This document shows, one piece after another, positions 7,107-15,775 of a stretch of 64,000 nt of DNA. The position numbers were made by a program, and so were the translations under genes. Positions within the stretch are counted from its first letter, which is position 1. Each line of letters starts with the position of its first letter. The DNA comes from Enterococcus sp. DIV0660C (GTDB lineage Bacteria > Bacillota > Bacilli > Lactobacillales > Enterococcaceae), in NCBI RefSeq assembly GCF_017316125.1, contig NZ_JAFLWA010000017.1, positions 1 to 64,000 of the forward strand, in the 5' to 3' direction. Under the pieces are notes generated by a model, which saw only the letters and a list, made by a program, of their open reading frames with translations, searched no databases and had not been told where the DNA came from.

Positions 7107-7868
7107 CTAGTTACTTTTTTCCAAGGTTAACATTTGTCCACCCATTGCTTCAAAGACCTCAGTAAAATCTTCGATTGGAACTGCTCGATTTTTTTCACCA
7201 TAAGGATCGTTCACGTAAATTGTATCCTCATCATAGCCTGTTACGACACAAGCATGAATGAGAGGAGTAACAGAAACTTCTCCGTTTTGGGTGGTCCAAG
7301 TCATGAAATCATTATCATCAGGAACCTCAAATTCAATGGTGACACTAGTCCAAACGGGCTTATCTTCATTTAAGGCTTCTTTGATATCAGTAAGTGACGC
7401 TTCCTTTTTTGCTTGAGCGTGGTAACTGGTTTGTACTATTTCTTGTGCGAGTGCAGCAATTGGTGCAACATAGACACCCATAGCCCAGTCCCCACCAGAA
7501 ATATCACCAACAAATCCTTCATTTGGATCACCATGGGTGCCATCTTCATTGAATACAGGTACATAGGTAAGCTCATTTGCTAATTGGTTTTTGTTTGTTT
7601 CAAAGCCATAGTAATTTAAAAGCATAGAAAGGGCAGTTACTTCACAGCCATTTTCTAAAGCTGGTTCGTCGAACTGATTTGCAAGTGGGACATCTAAAAT
7701 GATTTCATTCGCTCCATTTGACTTTTTTTTAGCTGGAGGTTTCTGATTCTCTTGATTTTGCTGCGACGTTTCGTTTGAGTTGGGAGTTGTTAACCAATAA
7801 ATTGAACCAGCAGTGAGTAAACTGATACTAACAATCCCTGTTAATTTTTTTGCAACTTTCTTTTTCAT
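7107..7868 (-). CDS. Secreted C39-like cysteine peptidase
   Basis: A 253-aa extracytoplasmic protein with a signal peptide or anchor (residues 1-26), a low-complexity Gln/Asn/Lys linker (30-52) and a Peptidase_C39_2 papain-like domain. The catalytic Cys75 lies in ENGCEVTAL, His205 in LIHACVVTGYD, and the third residue would be Asn220/Asp221 in YVNDPYG. Unlike bacteriocin-exporter C39 domains it is not fused to an ABC transporter, and no bacteriocin gene is nearby, so its substrate is unknown. The start at 7868 is chosen because AATTGGAGGTCC precedes it; a start at 7880 would overlap that site. Confidence 0.82.
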   Translation of the reverse strand: MKKKVAKKLTGIVSISLLTAGSIYWLTTPNSNETSQQNQENQKPPAKKKSNGANEIILDVPLANQFDEPALENGCEVTALSMLLNYYGFETNKNQLANELTYVPVFNEDGTHGDPNEGFVGDISGGDWAMGVYVAPIAALAQEIVQTSYHAQAKKEASLTDIKEALNEDKPVWTSVTIEFEVPDDNDFMTWTTQNGEVSVTPLIHACVVTGYDEDTIYVNDPYGEKNRAVPIEDFTEVFEAMGGQMLTLEKSN

Positions 7869-7913
7869 AAGGACCTCCAATTATTCCGCAAGGGAACATC
7901 TTACATTCTTGGT

Positions 7914-7941
7914 ATTATAAAGTTTTTTTTGAGAATGTAAA
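7914..7941 (-). promoter_or_regulatory. Promoter of the C39-like peptidase gene
   Basis: On the minus strand TTTACA (7936-7941), a 16-bp spacer and TATAAT (7914-7919). Confidence 0.75.
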
Positions 7942-7943
7942 AT

Positions 7944-7972
7944 ACTTTTTCATCGATTATCGGTGAAAAAGT
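7944..7972. repeat. 29-bp palindrome upstream of the peptidase promoter
   Basis: The arms ACTTTTTCA(T)CGAT and ATCGGTGAAAAAGT form a 14-bp dyad with one G-T pair and an odd central base. It abuts the -35 on its upstream side and has no T-run, so an operator or activator site is more likely than a terminator. Confidence 0.6.
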
Positions 7973-8255
7973 TTACATAAAAAAATTAACAGCTAGTAAT
8001 CATTTTTTCAACCATTTCAACTTCACCACTGAGAGAAAGAAAAAATGAATAATTCCGTTCTTTTTTATGAATTTTCAGCGAAGCTTTCGTGTTTAGAAGG
8101 GGTTTTATTTGTGAAAACGAAACCAGTAAGCTATAATGCCAATATGGTTTGTTCAAAAAATTGTTAGCAAGCGTTAACTGGCGATGACAATGAACATTCT
8201 GCCTGAATAAAATACTTCAGGAAAGAAAATGGGGCAGCAGTGTAGGAGGATTTTG
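7973..8255. other. Intergenic region before the 65-aa gene
   Basis: About 280 bp with no convincing gene. The in-frame ATG at 8229 has no ribosome site. No promoter with both hexamers was recognised. Confidence 0.3.
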
Positions 8256-8453
8256 ATGACGGAAGAAATGATAAATTTAGGAGAAAAATATTCTTGTAAG
8301 CCAATTGGATTCACACAACCAGTTGTTGGAGAAGTTGTATCAAAAATGACGAATTGTGCCGTAGTCAAAGTTGCTCAATGTGCTGATGAAGATCAAGAGT
8401 TATTGGAAGAGAAATCCAGCATGGTTGTTGCAAAATATGATACATTTGAATAA
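8256..8453 (+). CDS. Small hypothetical protein, DUF2187-like
   Basis: A 65-aa soluble acidic protein. The segment IGFTQPVVGEVVSKMTNCAV followed by a conserved-looking VAKYDTFE end resembles the small KOW-like DUF2187 (YkvS) proteins of Firmicutes, but the match is from memory and weak. The start at 8256 follows GTAGGAGGA; the longer frame from 8229 has no such site. A strong terminator follows directly. Confidence 0.6.
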   Translation: MTEEMINLGEKYSCKPIGFTQPVVGEVVSKMTNCAVVKVAQCADEDQELLEEKSSMVVAKYDTFE

Positions 8454-8458
8454 AAAAT

Positions 8459-8508
8459 AAAAAGGACAAGTAGTTCTAACGCGAAAAGTGTTGCTACGTG
8501 TCCTTTTT
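8459..8508 (+). terminator. Terminator of the DUF2187-like gene
   Basis: AAAAAGGACAAGTAG and CTACGTGTCCTTTTT form a long stem with one mismatch around a 20-nt loop and end in a T-run. Confidence 0.75.
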
Positions 8509-8586
8509 GCTGTTTTTTTAAAAGTTCTATATACTTAGTAGAAAGAGAAAAGTTTTCTTGAGATGAAAGAAGAGAGGTGATGTACA

Positions 8587-9069
8587 ATGATAACGACTTT
8601 TACATTGTTATTATTTGCATTTGTTTTTGTCATGTTTTTATTCTTATGGTTCGTCCGCAGAGAAATTGTTTATAAAGCTGTCCGAAATCGTTGGGTTTAT
8701 CTGGTAGTGCCATTTCTAGTGGTCTTAGTGATCTGGTTTACTGTCATTAGTCAGCCAACGCTAGACGATTTGGTGAAGGCTGTTTTATCAGCAATGATCT
8801 TTATCAGTTTTTTATTGGATAGCCGCGGGATCACAGAAGATGGTTTAGTTTTAAATAGCTTTGATAAACGAGGCGTTCCTTTTTCTGAGATCAATCGAAT
8901 CGTTTTATATCAACCACAAGGTTCAAATGAAGTAAAAATGAACTTTTTCCGTAAAGGTTGGCGTGGGCCAATGCTAAAATTTTCGACTTCTTTAGAGGAA
9001 TTGGTGCCATTTTTAGCGCAGCGATTAAATGATGATGCGCAAATTGACATTATGATTGATGAAGAGTAA
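8587..9069 (+). CDS. Membrane protein with PH-like C-terminal domain, unknown
   Basis: 160 aa with one N-terminal helix (residues 5-24), a basic loop, two further helices (about 38-55 and 62-79), then a soluble cytoplasmic domain (80-160) whose DGLVLNSFDKRGVPFSEINR pattern resembles bacterial PH-like/DUF5673-type membrane proteins. The assignment is tentative and the function unknown. GAGAGGTGA precedes the ATG. It is monocistronic as far as can be seen. Confidence 0.7.
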   Translation: MITTFTLLLFAFVFVMFLFLWFVRREIVYKAVRNRWVYLVVPFLVVLVIWFTVISQPTLDDLVKAVLSAMIFISFLLDSRGITEDGLVLNSFDKRGVPFSEINRIVLYQPQGSNEVKMNFFRKGWRGPMLKFSTSLEELVPFLAQRLNDDAQIDIMIDEE

Positions 9070-9083
9070 AGGATGTCGCGCGA

Positions 9084-9283
9084 AGTGTTCAGCACCAATA
9101 AATAAGGAAAAATTGGCAAAAATTGTTCCTCAAATTTTGAACAATTTGTTCTTATTTTGAAGGAGTTACTTCTTGAACACTGTAGATGAAGGGGGTGGCA
9201 CAAGGTGCTTAACTCTCAAAAATATTCATCTATTTTAAATGATACAATCAGTTTTGTTTTCTATAAAAAGATTATTTTAAACG
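9084..9283. other. 200-bp gap with nested inverted repeats
   Basis: AGTGTTCA (9084-9091) pairs with TGAACACT (9174-9181) and encloses AAATTGTTC (9120-9128) with GAACAATTT (9139-9147). AGCACC and GGTGCT form an overlapping alternative. GAAGGAG at 9159-9166 is followed by a TTG-started frame of about 20 codons. A structured RNA or a decayed gene is possible; no family is recognised. Confidence 0.35.
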
Positions 9284-9325
9284 AAAAAGGACACGCTTAG
9301 GTTTATCCTAAACATGTCCTTTTTT
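9284..9325. terminator. Bidirectional terminator before the nitroreductase gene end
   Basis: AAAAAGGACA...TGTCCTTTTTT, with an inner TTAGG/CCTAA helix. A-run and T-run on opposite sides let it serve the minus-strand nitroreductase gene and any rightward transcript. Confidence 0.82.
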
Positions 9326-9339
9326 GCCTTGTGCGTAGC

Positions 9340-9936
9340 TTAGCTAAATACGCGGAAACGATCTTCGTCGTTCATGTATTCTTTTTCGCCAGCAGGTGAT
9401 TCAACAGAACCGAAGACTAATTGAGAACGTAGTTTCCAGTTTGCAGGAATATTCCATTCTTTTGCAACTGCTTCGTCAATTACTGGATTGTAATGTTGTA
9501 AGTTTGCGCCAAGACCTTGATCAACTAATGAAACCCAAGTATTTGCTGTTGCAATACCATTTGATTGTTCTGACCAATCTGGGAAGTTATCCGCATAAAG
9601 TTCAAATTGTTCTTGTAATCCTTTAACGATGTCAGTGTCTTTAAAGAATAAAACAGTTCCGTACCCATTTTTGAAGCCAGCTAATTTTTGTTGTGTGTTA
9701 GGAAAAGCTTCAGCAGGCGTTAATGGTCGAAGTGCTTCTTCAGTGATTTCCCATAATTTTTCGTGAGCATCACCGAAAAGAATGACAGCGCGTGTTGATT
9801 GTGCATTGAAAGCAGTTGGGCTTTCTTTGATTGCTTCTTTGATAAGTGCTTCTAACTCTGTGTTTGATAGTGAAACGTTGCGCCCCAAATGATAGATAGA
9901 ACGGCGGTTTTTTAAAGTGTCTGTAAATGTAGTCAT
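9340..9936 (-). CDS. Nitroreductase family oxidoreductase
   Basis: A 198-aa FMN-dependent NAD(P)H nitroreductase-like enzyme (two-electron reduction of nitro compounds or quinones, cytoplasmic homodimer). The N-terminal RRSIYHLGRNVSLS and ESPTAFNAQSTRAVILFG segments supply the phosphate/FMN binding Arg and Ser/Asn positions. GLGANLQHYNPVIDEAVAKE is the usual dimer-interface helix. The start at 9936 follows AAAGGGAGAG; the longer frame to 10050 would run through the promoter. Two TTAC-N5-GTAA palindromes flank the promoter and match one at the HxlR gene at 19550, so repression by that regulator is inferred. Confidence 0.9.
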   Translation of the reverse strand: MTTFTDTLKNRRSIYHLGRNVSLSNTELEALIKEAIKESPTAFNAQSTRAVILFGDAHEKLWEITEEALRPLTPAEAFPNTQQKLAGFKNGYGTVLFFKDTDIVKGLQEQFELYADNFPDWSEQSNGIATANTWVSLVDQGLGANLQHYNPVIDEAVAKEWNIPANWKLRSQLVFGSVESPAGEKEYMNDEDRFRVFS

Positions 9937-9968
9937 AATATACTCTCCCTTTGAATGTTGTTTTTTTA

Positions 9969-10024
9969 ACTTACTTTTTGTAATTGAATACAAAATGAAG
10001 TATATCATCTTACAAAAAGTAAGT
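9969..10024 (-). promoter_or_regulatory. Promoter with paired HxlR/YodB-type operators
   Basis: A 15-bp inverted repeat (ACTTACTTTTTGTAA at 9969-9983, TTACAAAAAGTAAGT at 10010-10024). Each arm is itself the small palindrome TTAC-N5-GTAA. On the minus strand TTGTAA within the upstream arm could be the -35, with TGTATT 17 bp on. The motif resembles the YodB/CatR box of Bacillus. Confidence 0.65.
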
Positions 10025-10050
10025 AAACAGAAATGCTCAAAAAAATTCAA

Positions 10051-10313
10051 CTTTTTTTGAAGAAAAATTGAATGAGAAAGCGAAAAGAGTGATAGCGGTT
10101 ACTTGACTGTTTTAGCGACTTTTTCCGCTTTATTTATGGAAAGGTCCTATATAATTATTAAATGTGTGTTTTTTTATTCTTATTATTTTGTCATTGAATT
10201 TTACTTATTTTTATAGAAAAGAAGTATATATTTCTTAGATAAGTTTTTCAGTTAAATTTTTTGGTGAATATGTTTATTATTTTCTGAAAATTTAAAGAAT
10301 TGGGGTATGGATT
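10051..10313. other. Intergenic region upstream of dtpT with a cre-like site
   Basis: 263 bp, AT-rich. TGATAGCGGTTACT at 10090-10103 matches the CcpA cre consensus in about 12 of 14 positions but lies 210 bp from dtpT. No other gene or RNA is recognised, and no clear promoter was identified. Confidence 0.35.
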
Positions 10314-11780
10314 ATGGAAAATCAACAAGATAAGGGCTTCTTTGGCCAGCCGAAGGGGTTATCAACATTGTTCTTCACTGAGATGTGGGAACGATTCAGT
10401 TATTATGGAATGCGCGCATTACTTCTTTATTATATGTATGATGCAGTTTCAAATGGTGGTCTTGGATTACCACGTACAACAGCCTTAGCAATCATGTCGA
10501 TTTATGGTTCACTTGTGTTTATGTCAAGTATTGTTGGTGGTTGGATTTCTGACCGTTTACTTGGAGCAAAGCGAACAGTATTTTTTGGTGGAGTATTCAT
10601 CATGTTTGGTCACATTGTTTTAGCAACACCATTTGGAGTAGGAGCACTATTTATTTCAATGGCATTGATCATTATGGGGACAGCTTTGCTGAAACCAAAT
10701 GTATCTGGAATGGTAGGCCATCTTTACTCAAAAACGGATTTGCGTCGTGACGCAGGTTTCTCAATCTTTTATATGGGTGTAAACTTGGGTGCGTTACTAG
10801 CACCGCTAATCGTTGGGACTTTAGGTCAAGAATATAACTATCATTTAGGGTTCTCACTAGCAGCATTTGGGATGTTCTTTGGTTTATTGCAATATATCAT
10901 TCAAGGGCGTAAAACATTAGACGGTGTTGGAACGAAAGCACCAAACCCATTAACGCCAGAAGAACGTAAAGGTTTTATTCGTAACTTTGTTATTGCGATT
11001 GTCGTAATCATTGCTATTTTTGGTGGTGCACAATTAACTGGTCATCTTTCGATTGATTTCTTTGTTAATTCGATCAGCGTACTTGGAATTGTGTTACCTA
11101 TTTTCTATTTTGTAAAAATGTTAACGTCAAAAGATGTTTCTGCAGAAGAAAAACCACGTGTGTTAGCATATATTCCATTGTTTTTAGCAGCAATTATTTT
11201 CTGGTCATTACAAGAGCAAGGCTCATCTATTCTTGCATTGTTTGCCAGTGAACGAACACAATCAACTTTATTTGGTGTAACGATCCAAGCAAGTTGGTTC
11301 CAATCATTAAATCCGATTTTCATTTTTGTTTTGACACCTGTCTTCGTTACTTTATGGACAAAATTGGGACAAAAACAACCATCTACTGTTGTGAAATTTG
11401 CACTTGGGTTATTATTTGCTGGACTTTCTTACTTATTATTGATGTTACCAGGTTTATTATATGGAACAGCTGGAAAAGTAAGTCCAATGTGGTTGGTGGG
11501 GAGCTTCTTCATCATCGTAATTGCGGAATTGTGTTTATCACCAGTTGGTCTATCAGTAACAACAAAACTAGCACCGCGCGCATTTGAATCACAAACGATT
11601 GCTATCTGGTTCCTAGCGGATGCCTCATCACAGGCAATTAATGCGCAAATCGCTCGTTTTTACACACCGGCAACTGAATCAGCATATTTTGGAATCATTG
11701 GGGTCGTTGCCATTGTTGGCGGGATTTTATTGTTTACAATCAAAGAACCAATTAAGAAACTGATGGGTTCAATTCATTAA
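10314..11780 (+). CDS. dtpT: POT/PTR-family di-/tripeptide:proton symporter
   Basis: A 488-aa cytoplasmic-membrane transporter importing di- and tripeptides with protons, the usual length for DtpT (about 460-500). The N-terminal FFTEMWERFSYYGMRALLLY segment carries the ExxER-type proton-coupling motif, and the PTR2 signature FYMGVNLGALLAPLIVG is present. Fourteen membrane helices are likely. The start ATG has only a weak GGGGT site. A terminator follows, so it is monocistronic. A cre-like sequence lies well upstream. Confidence 0.93.
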   Translation: MENQQDKGFFGQPKGLSTLFFTEMWERFSYYGMRALLLYYMYDAVSNGGLGLPRTTALAIMSIYGSLVFMSSIVGGWISDRLLGAKRTVFFGGVFIMFGHIVLATPFGVGALFISMALIIMGTALLKPNVSGMVGHLYSKTDLRRDAGFSIFYMGVNLGALLAPLIVGTLGQEYNYHLGFSLAAFGMFFGLLQYIIQGRKTLDGVGTKAPNPLTPEERKGFIRNFVIAIVVIIAIFGGAQLTGHLSIDFFVNSISVLGIVLPIFYFVKMLTSKDVSAEEKPRVLAYIPLFLAAIIFWSLQEQGSSILALFASERTQSTLFGVTIQASWFQSLNPIFIFVLTPVFVTLWTKLGQKQPSTVVKFALGLLFAGLSYLLLMLPGLLYGTAGKVSPMWLVGSFFIIVIAELCLSPVGLSVTTKLAPRAFESQTIAIWFLADASSQAINAQIARFYTPATESAYFGIIGVVAIVGGILLFTIKEPIKKLMGSIH

Positions 11781-11791
11781 AAATTTTTAGT

Positions 11792-11823
11792 GCCTAGGGC
11801 AATCGATGCCCTAGGCTTTTTTT
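11792..11823 (+). terminator. Terminator of dtpT
   Basis: A perfect 9-bp stem GCCTAGGGC/GCCCTAGGC with an 8-nt loop and seven T. Confidence 0.92.
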
Positions 11824-11894
11824 GTGGAAAAGTAGTTTACATATGTGATCAAATAGAAAGAGTTTTTTTGAAGCTGACTATTTTTTGTGGCAAG

Positions 11895-12134
11895 TTTATC
11901 GAGATGTTCTTAAAGCAACTTTCTCATAAAGTTTGTATTTACTTTAAAATAAAAGGAATTTCTTTGTGTGATTGCGTATGCTATTGTTGAAGGGAAATGA
12001 TTTGCGCTACAACCTTATCCACGGTGTTCTCAAAGCAACTTCTCGAAATAATTCGTAATTGACCAAAAATATGGAAAGCTATTATTGTCAGTTGCTCATT
12101 ATTTTGTCGAAGCTGACCGCTTTGCGCCACAACC
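11895..12134 (-). repeat. Structured repeat family, locus B (one full, one degenerate copy)
   Basis: The full copy spans 12007-12134 (about 120-bp period between CTACAACC at 12007 and CCACAACC at 12127). A degraded copy lies at about 11895-12006, recognisable by GATGTTCTTAAAGCAACT. Read on the minus strand the outer helix is CAAAGC/GCTTTG and the middle helix AAATAAT/ATTATTT, different bases from locus A but still paired. It lies about 110 bp upstream of rexB, in the opposite orientation. Confidence 0.85.
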
Positions 12135-12179
12135 TTTTTTTTTAAAAGTTATTTCTTTTCATCAAAAACCTTGATAAGT

Positions 12180-12209
12180 AGAACGAATGTTCAGTTTTTT
12201 TGTTATAAT
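12180..12209 (+). promoter_or_regulatory. rexB promoter region with LexA-like box
   Basis: AGAACGAATGTTCA (12180-12193) contains GAAC-GAAT-GTTC, a full match to the core of the Gram-positive LexA box (GAAC-RNRY-GTTC). TATAAT follows at 12204-12209. The box occupies the -35 position, where no good -35 hexamer is otherwise seen. Confidence 0.6.
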
Positions 12210-12241
12210 AGAGGAGCATCAAAAAGTAAAGGAGGAGTAAA

Positions 12242-15200
12242 ATGTCTTTACAATTTATTCTCGGCTCAGGTAAAAAAGATCATCGAACAGCATTAATTGA
12301 TGAGGCGACGGCTTGGTTAGAAGCAGCTCCTCAAAATCAAGTCTTTTTCCTTGTCCCTAATTACAATAAATTTGAACAAGAACAAGAATTATTAGCAATG
12401 TTACGTCAGCGCAAAGGAACAAAAAACTTTAGTACGACAAATGTCCAAGTTTTCAGTTTTTATCGACTCGCATGGTACATTTTACAGCAGACAACTTTGC
12501 TTTCAGGTAATAGTATCACCGAAACTGGCTCAGCCATGATTCTGCGTCAGATTTTAGAAAAAAATCGCGAAAAGTTGACTATTTTTCGTGGCGAGGTCAA
12601 CAAAAAAGGGTTTATCAAGCAACTCCAAGAATTGTATGAAGAAATGCGCACAGGAAATATTCAGCCTAATGATTTAACGGCTGGCTTAACGACGAAAGGA
12701 CCAAAAGAAGCAGATCAACAATTGAAAATGCAAGATTTGCGATTGATTTTTTCTGCGTATGAAGAAGAATTATTTGACCGTATGTTACAAGCCGAAGATG
12801 CTTTGACGATTTTGAGTGAATATCTCTACCAACATGATTTCCAACATGTGAAATTTTTGATGACGGGCTTTTCTCGCGTCAATGCGCAGGAATATCAGCT
12901 GCTAAGCGCGATGATGGTAAAAGGAAATCTGGTTGTCGATTTATTACTTGATCGTCCTTATCCGAATGAAGTGCCTGAACCTTTAAATTTATTTTACGAA
13001 ACAGGAAAGTTATATTTTCGCTTATTGAATGGAGCAAGGGAACATCGTGCGCCAATTTTAGTTGATCAATATGCACCAGCGAAAGAAGTACCAGAGGTGT
13101 TAGCCACACTACAAGATATGTGGGAAGAAACAAGTAGTCATAAGCAAAATCGTTCACGGAAAATCGGTGCACAAAAGACGATTCATTTGTGGGAGGCGGA
13201 GACACCGACAGAAGAAGTCCAACAGCTTGCTGTAGAAATTCGTCGTTTGGTAAGCGAAGGAGAATGTCGGTATCGCGATATCCAAGTACTGACGAAAGAT
13301 ATGCTGCTTTATGGCAATTTACTAAAACCGATTTTTCAAGAAATGGCGATTCCGTTTTATCTTGATGAAGAACAATTGATGGAAAATCATCCCTTGGTTG
13401 AATGGATCAATAGTTTGTTTGCTTTAGATCGTTACGCGTATCGTTTGACTGATATTATGCGATTTTTCAAAACGGAGTTATTGATTGCTCCAGAAAATCC
13501 AGAATTAGAACAAGAACATTGGCAAGTTATAAGAGATGACTTTCGTAAGAAATTGGATCTCACAGAAAATGTTGCTTTGGCTTATAATTATCAAGGAAAT
13601 TATTGGACCCGTGCAAAGGATTGGACGTTTGTTTCTTATAACTTTGAATCAGAAGAAATGGAGGATGTCCAAGAACTACAAGAGCAATCAAATGAAATTC
13701 GACGCTTATTCCAGAGTAATATCCCAAGTTTCTTTAAAAAAATCAAAAGCTGTGAAAATGGACAAGAAGCCGCTAGTGTTTTTTATCAGTTTTTAGTAAC
13801 GAGTGGTGTCCGGCAACAACTTTTATTTTGGCGAAACCAAGAAGTTGCTCGCGGAAACTTAGCTCAAGCAAGAAATCACGAGCAAACGTGGGGAGCATTG
13901 ATTGACTTATTGGATGAGTTTGCATTGATTTATGGAGAAACCAGTTTCGAATGGGAAATCTTCCAAGATATTATCAGTAGTGGATTAGAAAACCTAAGTT
14001 ATGGGAAGATTCCTACAGCAATTGATCAAGTTCAAGTGAATCGCTTGGAATTGGTTCGGCCAAATCAAGCAAAAATCACTTTTGCTTTGGGTTTGAATGA
14101 TCAAACCTTTCCAGCTCGTCAAGAAACAAAAGGGTTGTTGTCTAGCGAAGAACGAGAACAGTTGAATCAAGCATTGGCTGAAGGCCAATATTTGTTTGAT
14201 CCTGCAACGGAAAGTATGTCTTCTGAGCCTTTTCAAGCTTATTTGGTCTTTCTTTCAGGCACAAAGCGACTTTATTTAAGCTATGCGCAAAGTTATGATA
14301 CGGATCGAAGTTTGAAAATTTCTCCTTATTTACAACGAATCAATCATTACTTAGCAATACCAATCGAGAAAAAAACGCGGTTAACGGTAACTAGTGATCC
14401 AGCAAATTATATTGGCACGTATCGGAGTGCTATTGATGCGTTGAATCGAATGTTTCGTTTGGCAGCGGATGAGAAACAACAATTAGCGAAAGTTTGGACT
14501 GAATTAAGAGAAGTTGTTCTTCATTCTACTTGGCGCAATTTTGCTTTGCGTGTATTTGAGAGTCAGTCTCATTTGAATGTTCCAGTCTCATTACCGACAG
14601 AGTTAGCAGAGCAGTTATACGGGAAAGAAATCTATACATCTATTTCTCGCATGGAAAATTTCTACAATTGTGAATATAAATATTTTGTTCAATTTGGCTT
14701 GAAGTTGAAAGAACGCATGATCTATGGATTGACCCCCGCAGCAACAGGGGATTTTTATCATGAGTCATTGGATCGTTTCTTTAAACTATTATTTTCAAAT
14801 CAACTTTCACTTGTTAGTATGACGGAAAAGGAACGCCAAGAATTCACTGAAAAAGTTCTCCAAGAAGTGTTTGGTGAATTGCGCTTTGAAATTTTAGATA
14901 GCTCTGCTCGGATGAACTATATTCGTTATCAATTGAGTCAAACAATCCAAAAAGTTGCATGGGCATTACAAAAACAAAGTAAAAATACGGGTTTACATCC
15001 ATTACAAACAGAGATTTTATTTGGACAAATCGCAGGGGCAAAAGGGATCCCCGGTTTGGAGTTACCTTTGCAAAATGGCGGGAAACTTCATGTTCGCGGG
15101 AAAATCGACCGTATCGATACGGCAACAGAACAAGATGAAACATGGTTAAGTGTCGTGGACTATAAATCAAGTGGGCGAACATTTGATGTTACGGAGGCTT

Positions 15201-15775
15201 ACTATGGGATGGCTATGCAACTATTGACTTACTTAGATGTTGCTTTGATGGACGCAGTACGCTTAACCGGACAAGCCACAGTCAAGCCTGCTGGTTCTTA
15301 TTATTTACATGTCCATAATCCCGTATTAACAGAGAATGAAGAGATCGAAAAGAATACGTTGAAAAAATTTAGTTATGATGGTGTTTTTGTTGACGATCCG
15401 GGATTGTTGGAAGTTCTTGATCATTCGCTAGAAGCGAAAGAACAATCTTTGATCTATCCAGTGAAAAAAAATGCGAAAGATGAATATCAAAAAGGCAGCT
15501 ACAGTAAAGAAAAATTCTTCACAGAAGAAGAATTACATCAGTTTATGGCACATAATCGTAAAAATATGCGTTTAGCTGGTGACGCAATCACTTCGGGAGA
15601 AATCAAACTGAATCCAGCGTATAAAGATAAACAGCGTATTGCTTGTCAATTTTGTCCATTTCGAAGTGTCTGCACTTTTGATGTAATGTTAAAAGAAAAT
15701 AATTATCATCGTTTAGAAAAATTGGACAAGGATGAAGCATTACGCAGAATTTTGAAACGAGGTGAAGAAGAGTGA
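12242..15775 (+). CDS. rexB: RexB, ATP-dependent exonuclease subunit B
   Basis: An 1177-aa subunit of the AddAB-type helicase-nuclease that resects double-strand breaks for RecA. The N-terminal ILGSGKKDHRT is a degenerate Walker A, as known for RexB/AddB of lactic acid bacteria. The C-terminal nuclease has IDRID and VVDYKSSG. The iron-sulfur staple cysteines are visible as one in NFYNCEYKYF and three in CQFCPFRSVC. AGGAGGAG precedes the ATG. The stop overlaps the rexA start (GTGA), showing translational coupling. A LexA-like box lies at its promoter. Confidence 0.95.
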   Translation: MSLQFILGSGKKDHRTALIDEATAWLEAAPQNQVFFLVPNYNKFEQEQELLAMLRQRKGTKNFSTTNVQVFSFYRLAWYILQQTTLLSGNSITETGSAMILRQILEKNREKLTIFRGEVNKKGFIKQLQELYEEMRTGNIQPNDLTAGLTTKGPKEADQQLKMQDLRLIFSAYEEELFDRMLQAEDALTILSEYLYQHDFQHVKFLMTGFSRVNAQEYQLLSAMMVKGNLVVDLLLDRPYPNEVPEPLNLFYETGKLYFRLLNGAREHRAPILVDQYAPAKEVPEVLATLQDMWEETSSHKQNRSRKIGAQKTIHLWEAETPTEEVQQLAVEIRRLVSEGECRYRDIQVLTKDMLLYGNLLKPIFQEMAIPFYLDEEQLMENHPLVEWINSLFALDRYAYRLTDIMRFFKTELLIAPENPELEQEHWQVIRDDFRKKLDLTENVALAYNYQGNYWTRAKDWTFVSYNFESEEMEDVQELQEQSNEIRRLFQSNIPSFFKKIKSCENGQEAASVFYQFLVTSGVRQQLLFWRNQEVARGNLAQARNHEQTWGALIDLLDEFALIYGETSFEWEIFQDIISSGLENLSYGKIPTAIDQVQVNRLELVRPNQAKITFALGLNDQTFPARQETKGLLSSEEREQLNQALAEGQYLFDPATESMSSEPFQAYLVFLSGTKRLYLSYAQSYDTDRSLKISPYLQRINHYLAIPIEKKTRLTVTSDPANYIGTYRSAIDALNRMFRLAADEKQQLAKVWTELREVVLHSTWRNFALRVFESQSHLNVPVSLPTELAEQLYGKEIYTSISRMENFYNCEYKYFVQFGLKLKERMIYGLTPAATGDFYHESLDRFFKLLFSNQLSLVSMTEKERQEFTEKVLQEVFGELRFEILDSSARMNYIRYQLSQTIQKVAWALQKQSKNTGLHPLQTEILFGQIAGAKGIPGLELPLQNGGKLHVRGKIDRIDTATEQDETWLSVVDYKSSGRTFDVTEAYYGMAMQLLTYLDVALMDAVRLTGQATVKPAGSYYLHVHNPVLTENEEIEKNTLKKFSYDGVFVDDPGLLEVLDHSLEAKEQSLIYPVKKNAKDEYQKGSYSKEKFFTEEELHQFMAHNRKNMRLAGDAITSGEIKLNPAYKDKQRIACQFCPFRSVCTFDVMLKENNYHRLEKLDKDEALRRILKRGEEE

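Noticed and set aside
9165-9235. A TTG-started peptide frame of about 20 codons after GAAGGAG
   Set aside because: Too short and compositionally plain; no conservation evidence. Mentioned only within the gap description.
11790-11990. 66-codon frame after dtpT
   Set aside because: It begins inside the dtpT terminator and continues into degenerate repeat sequence.
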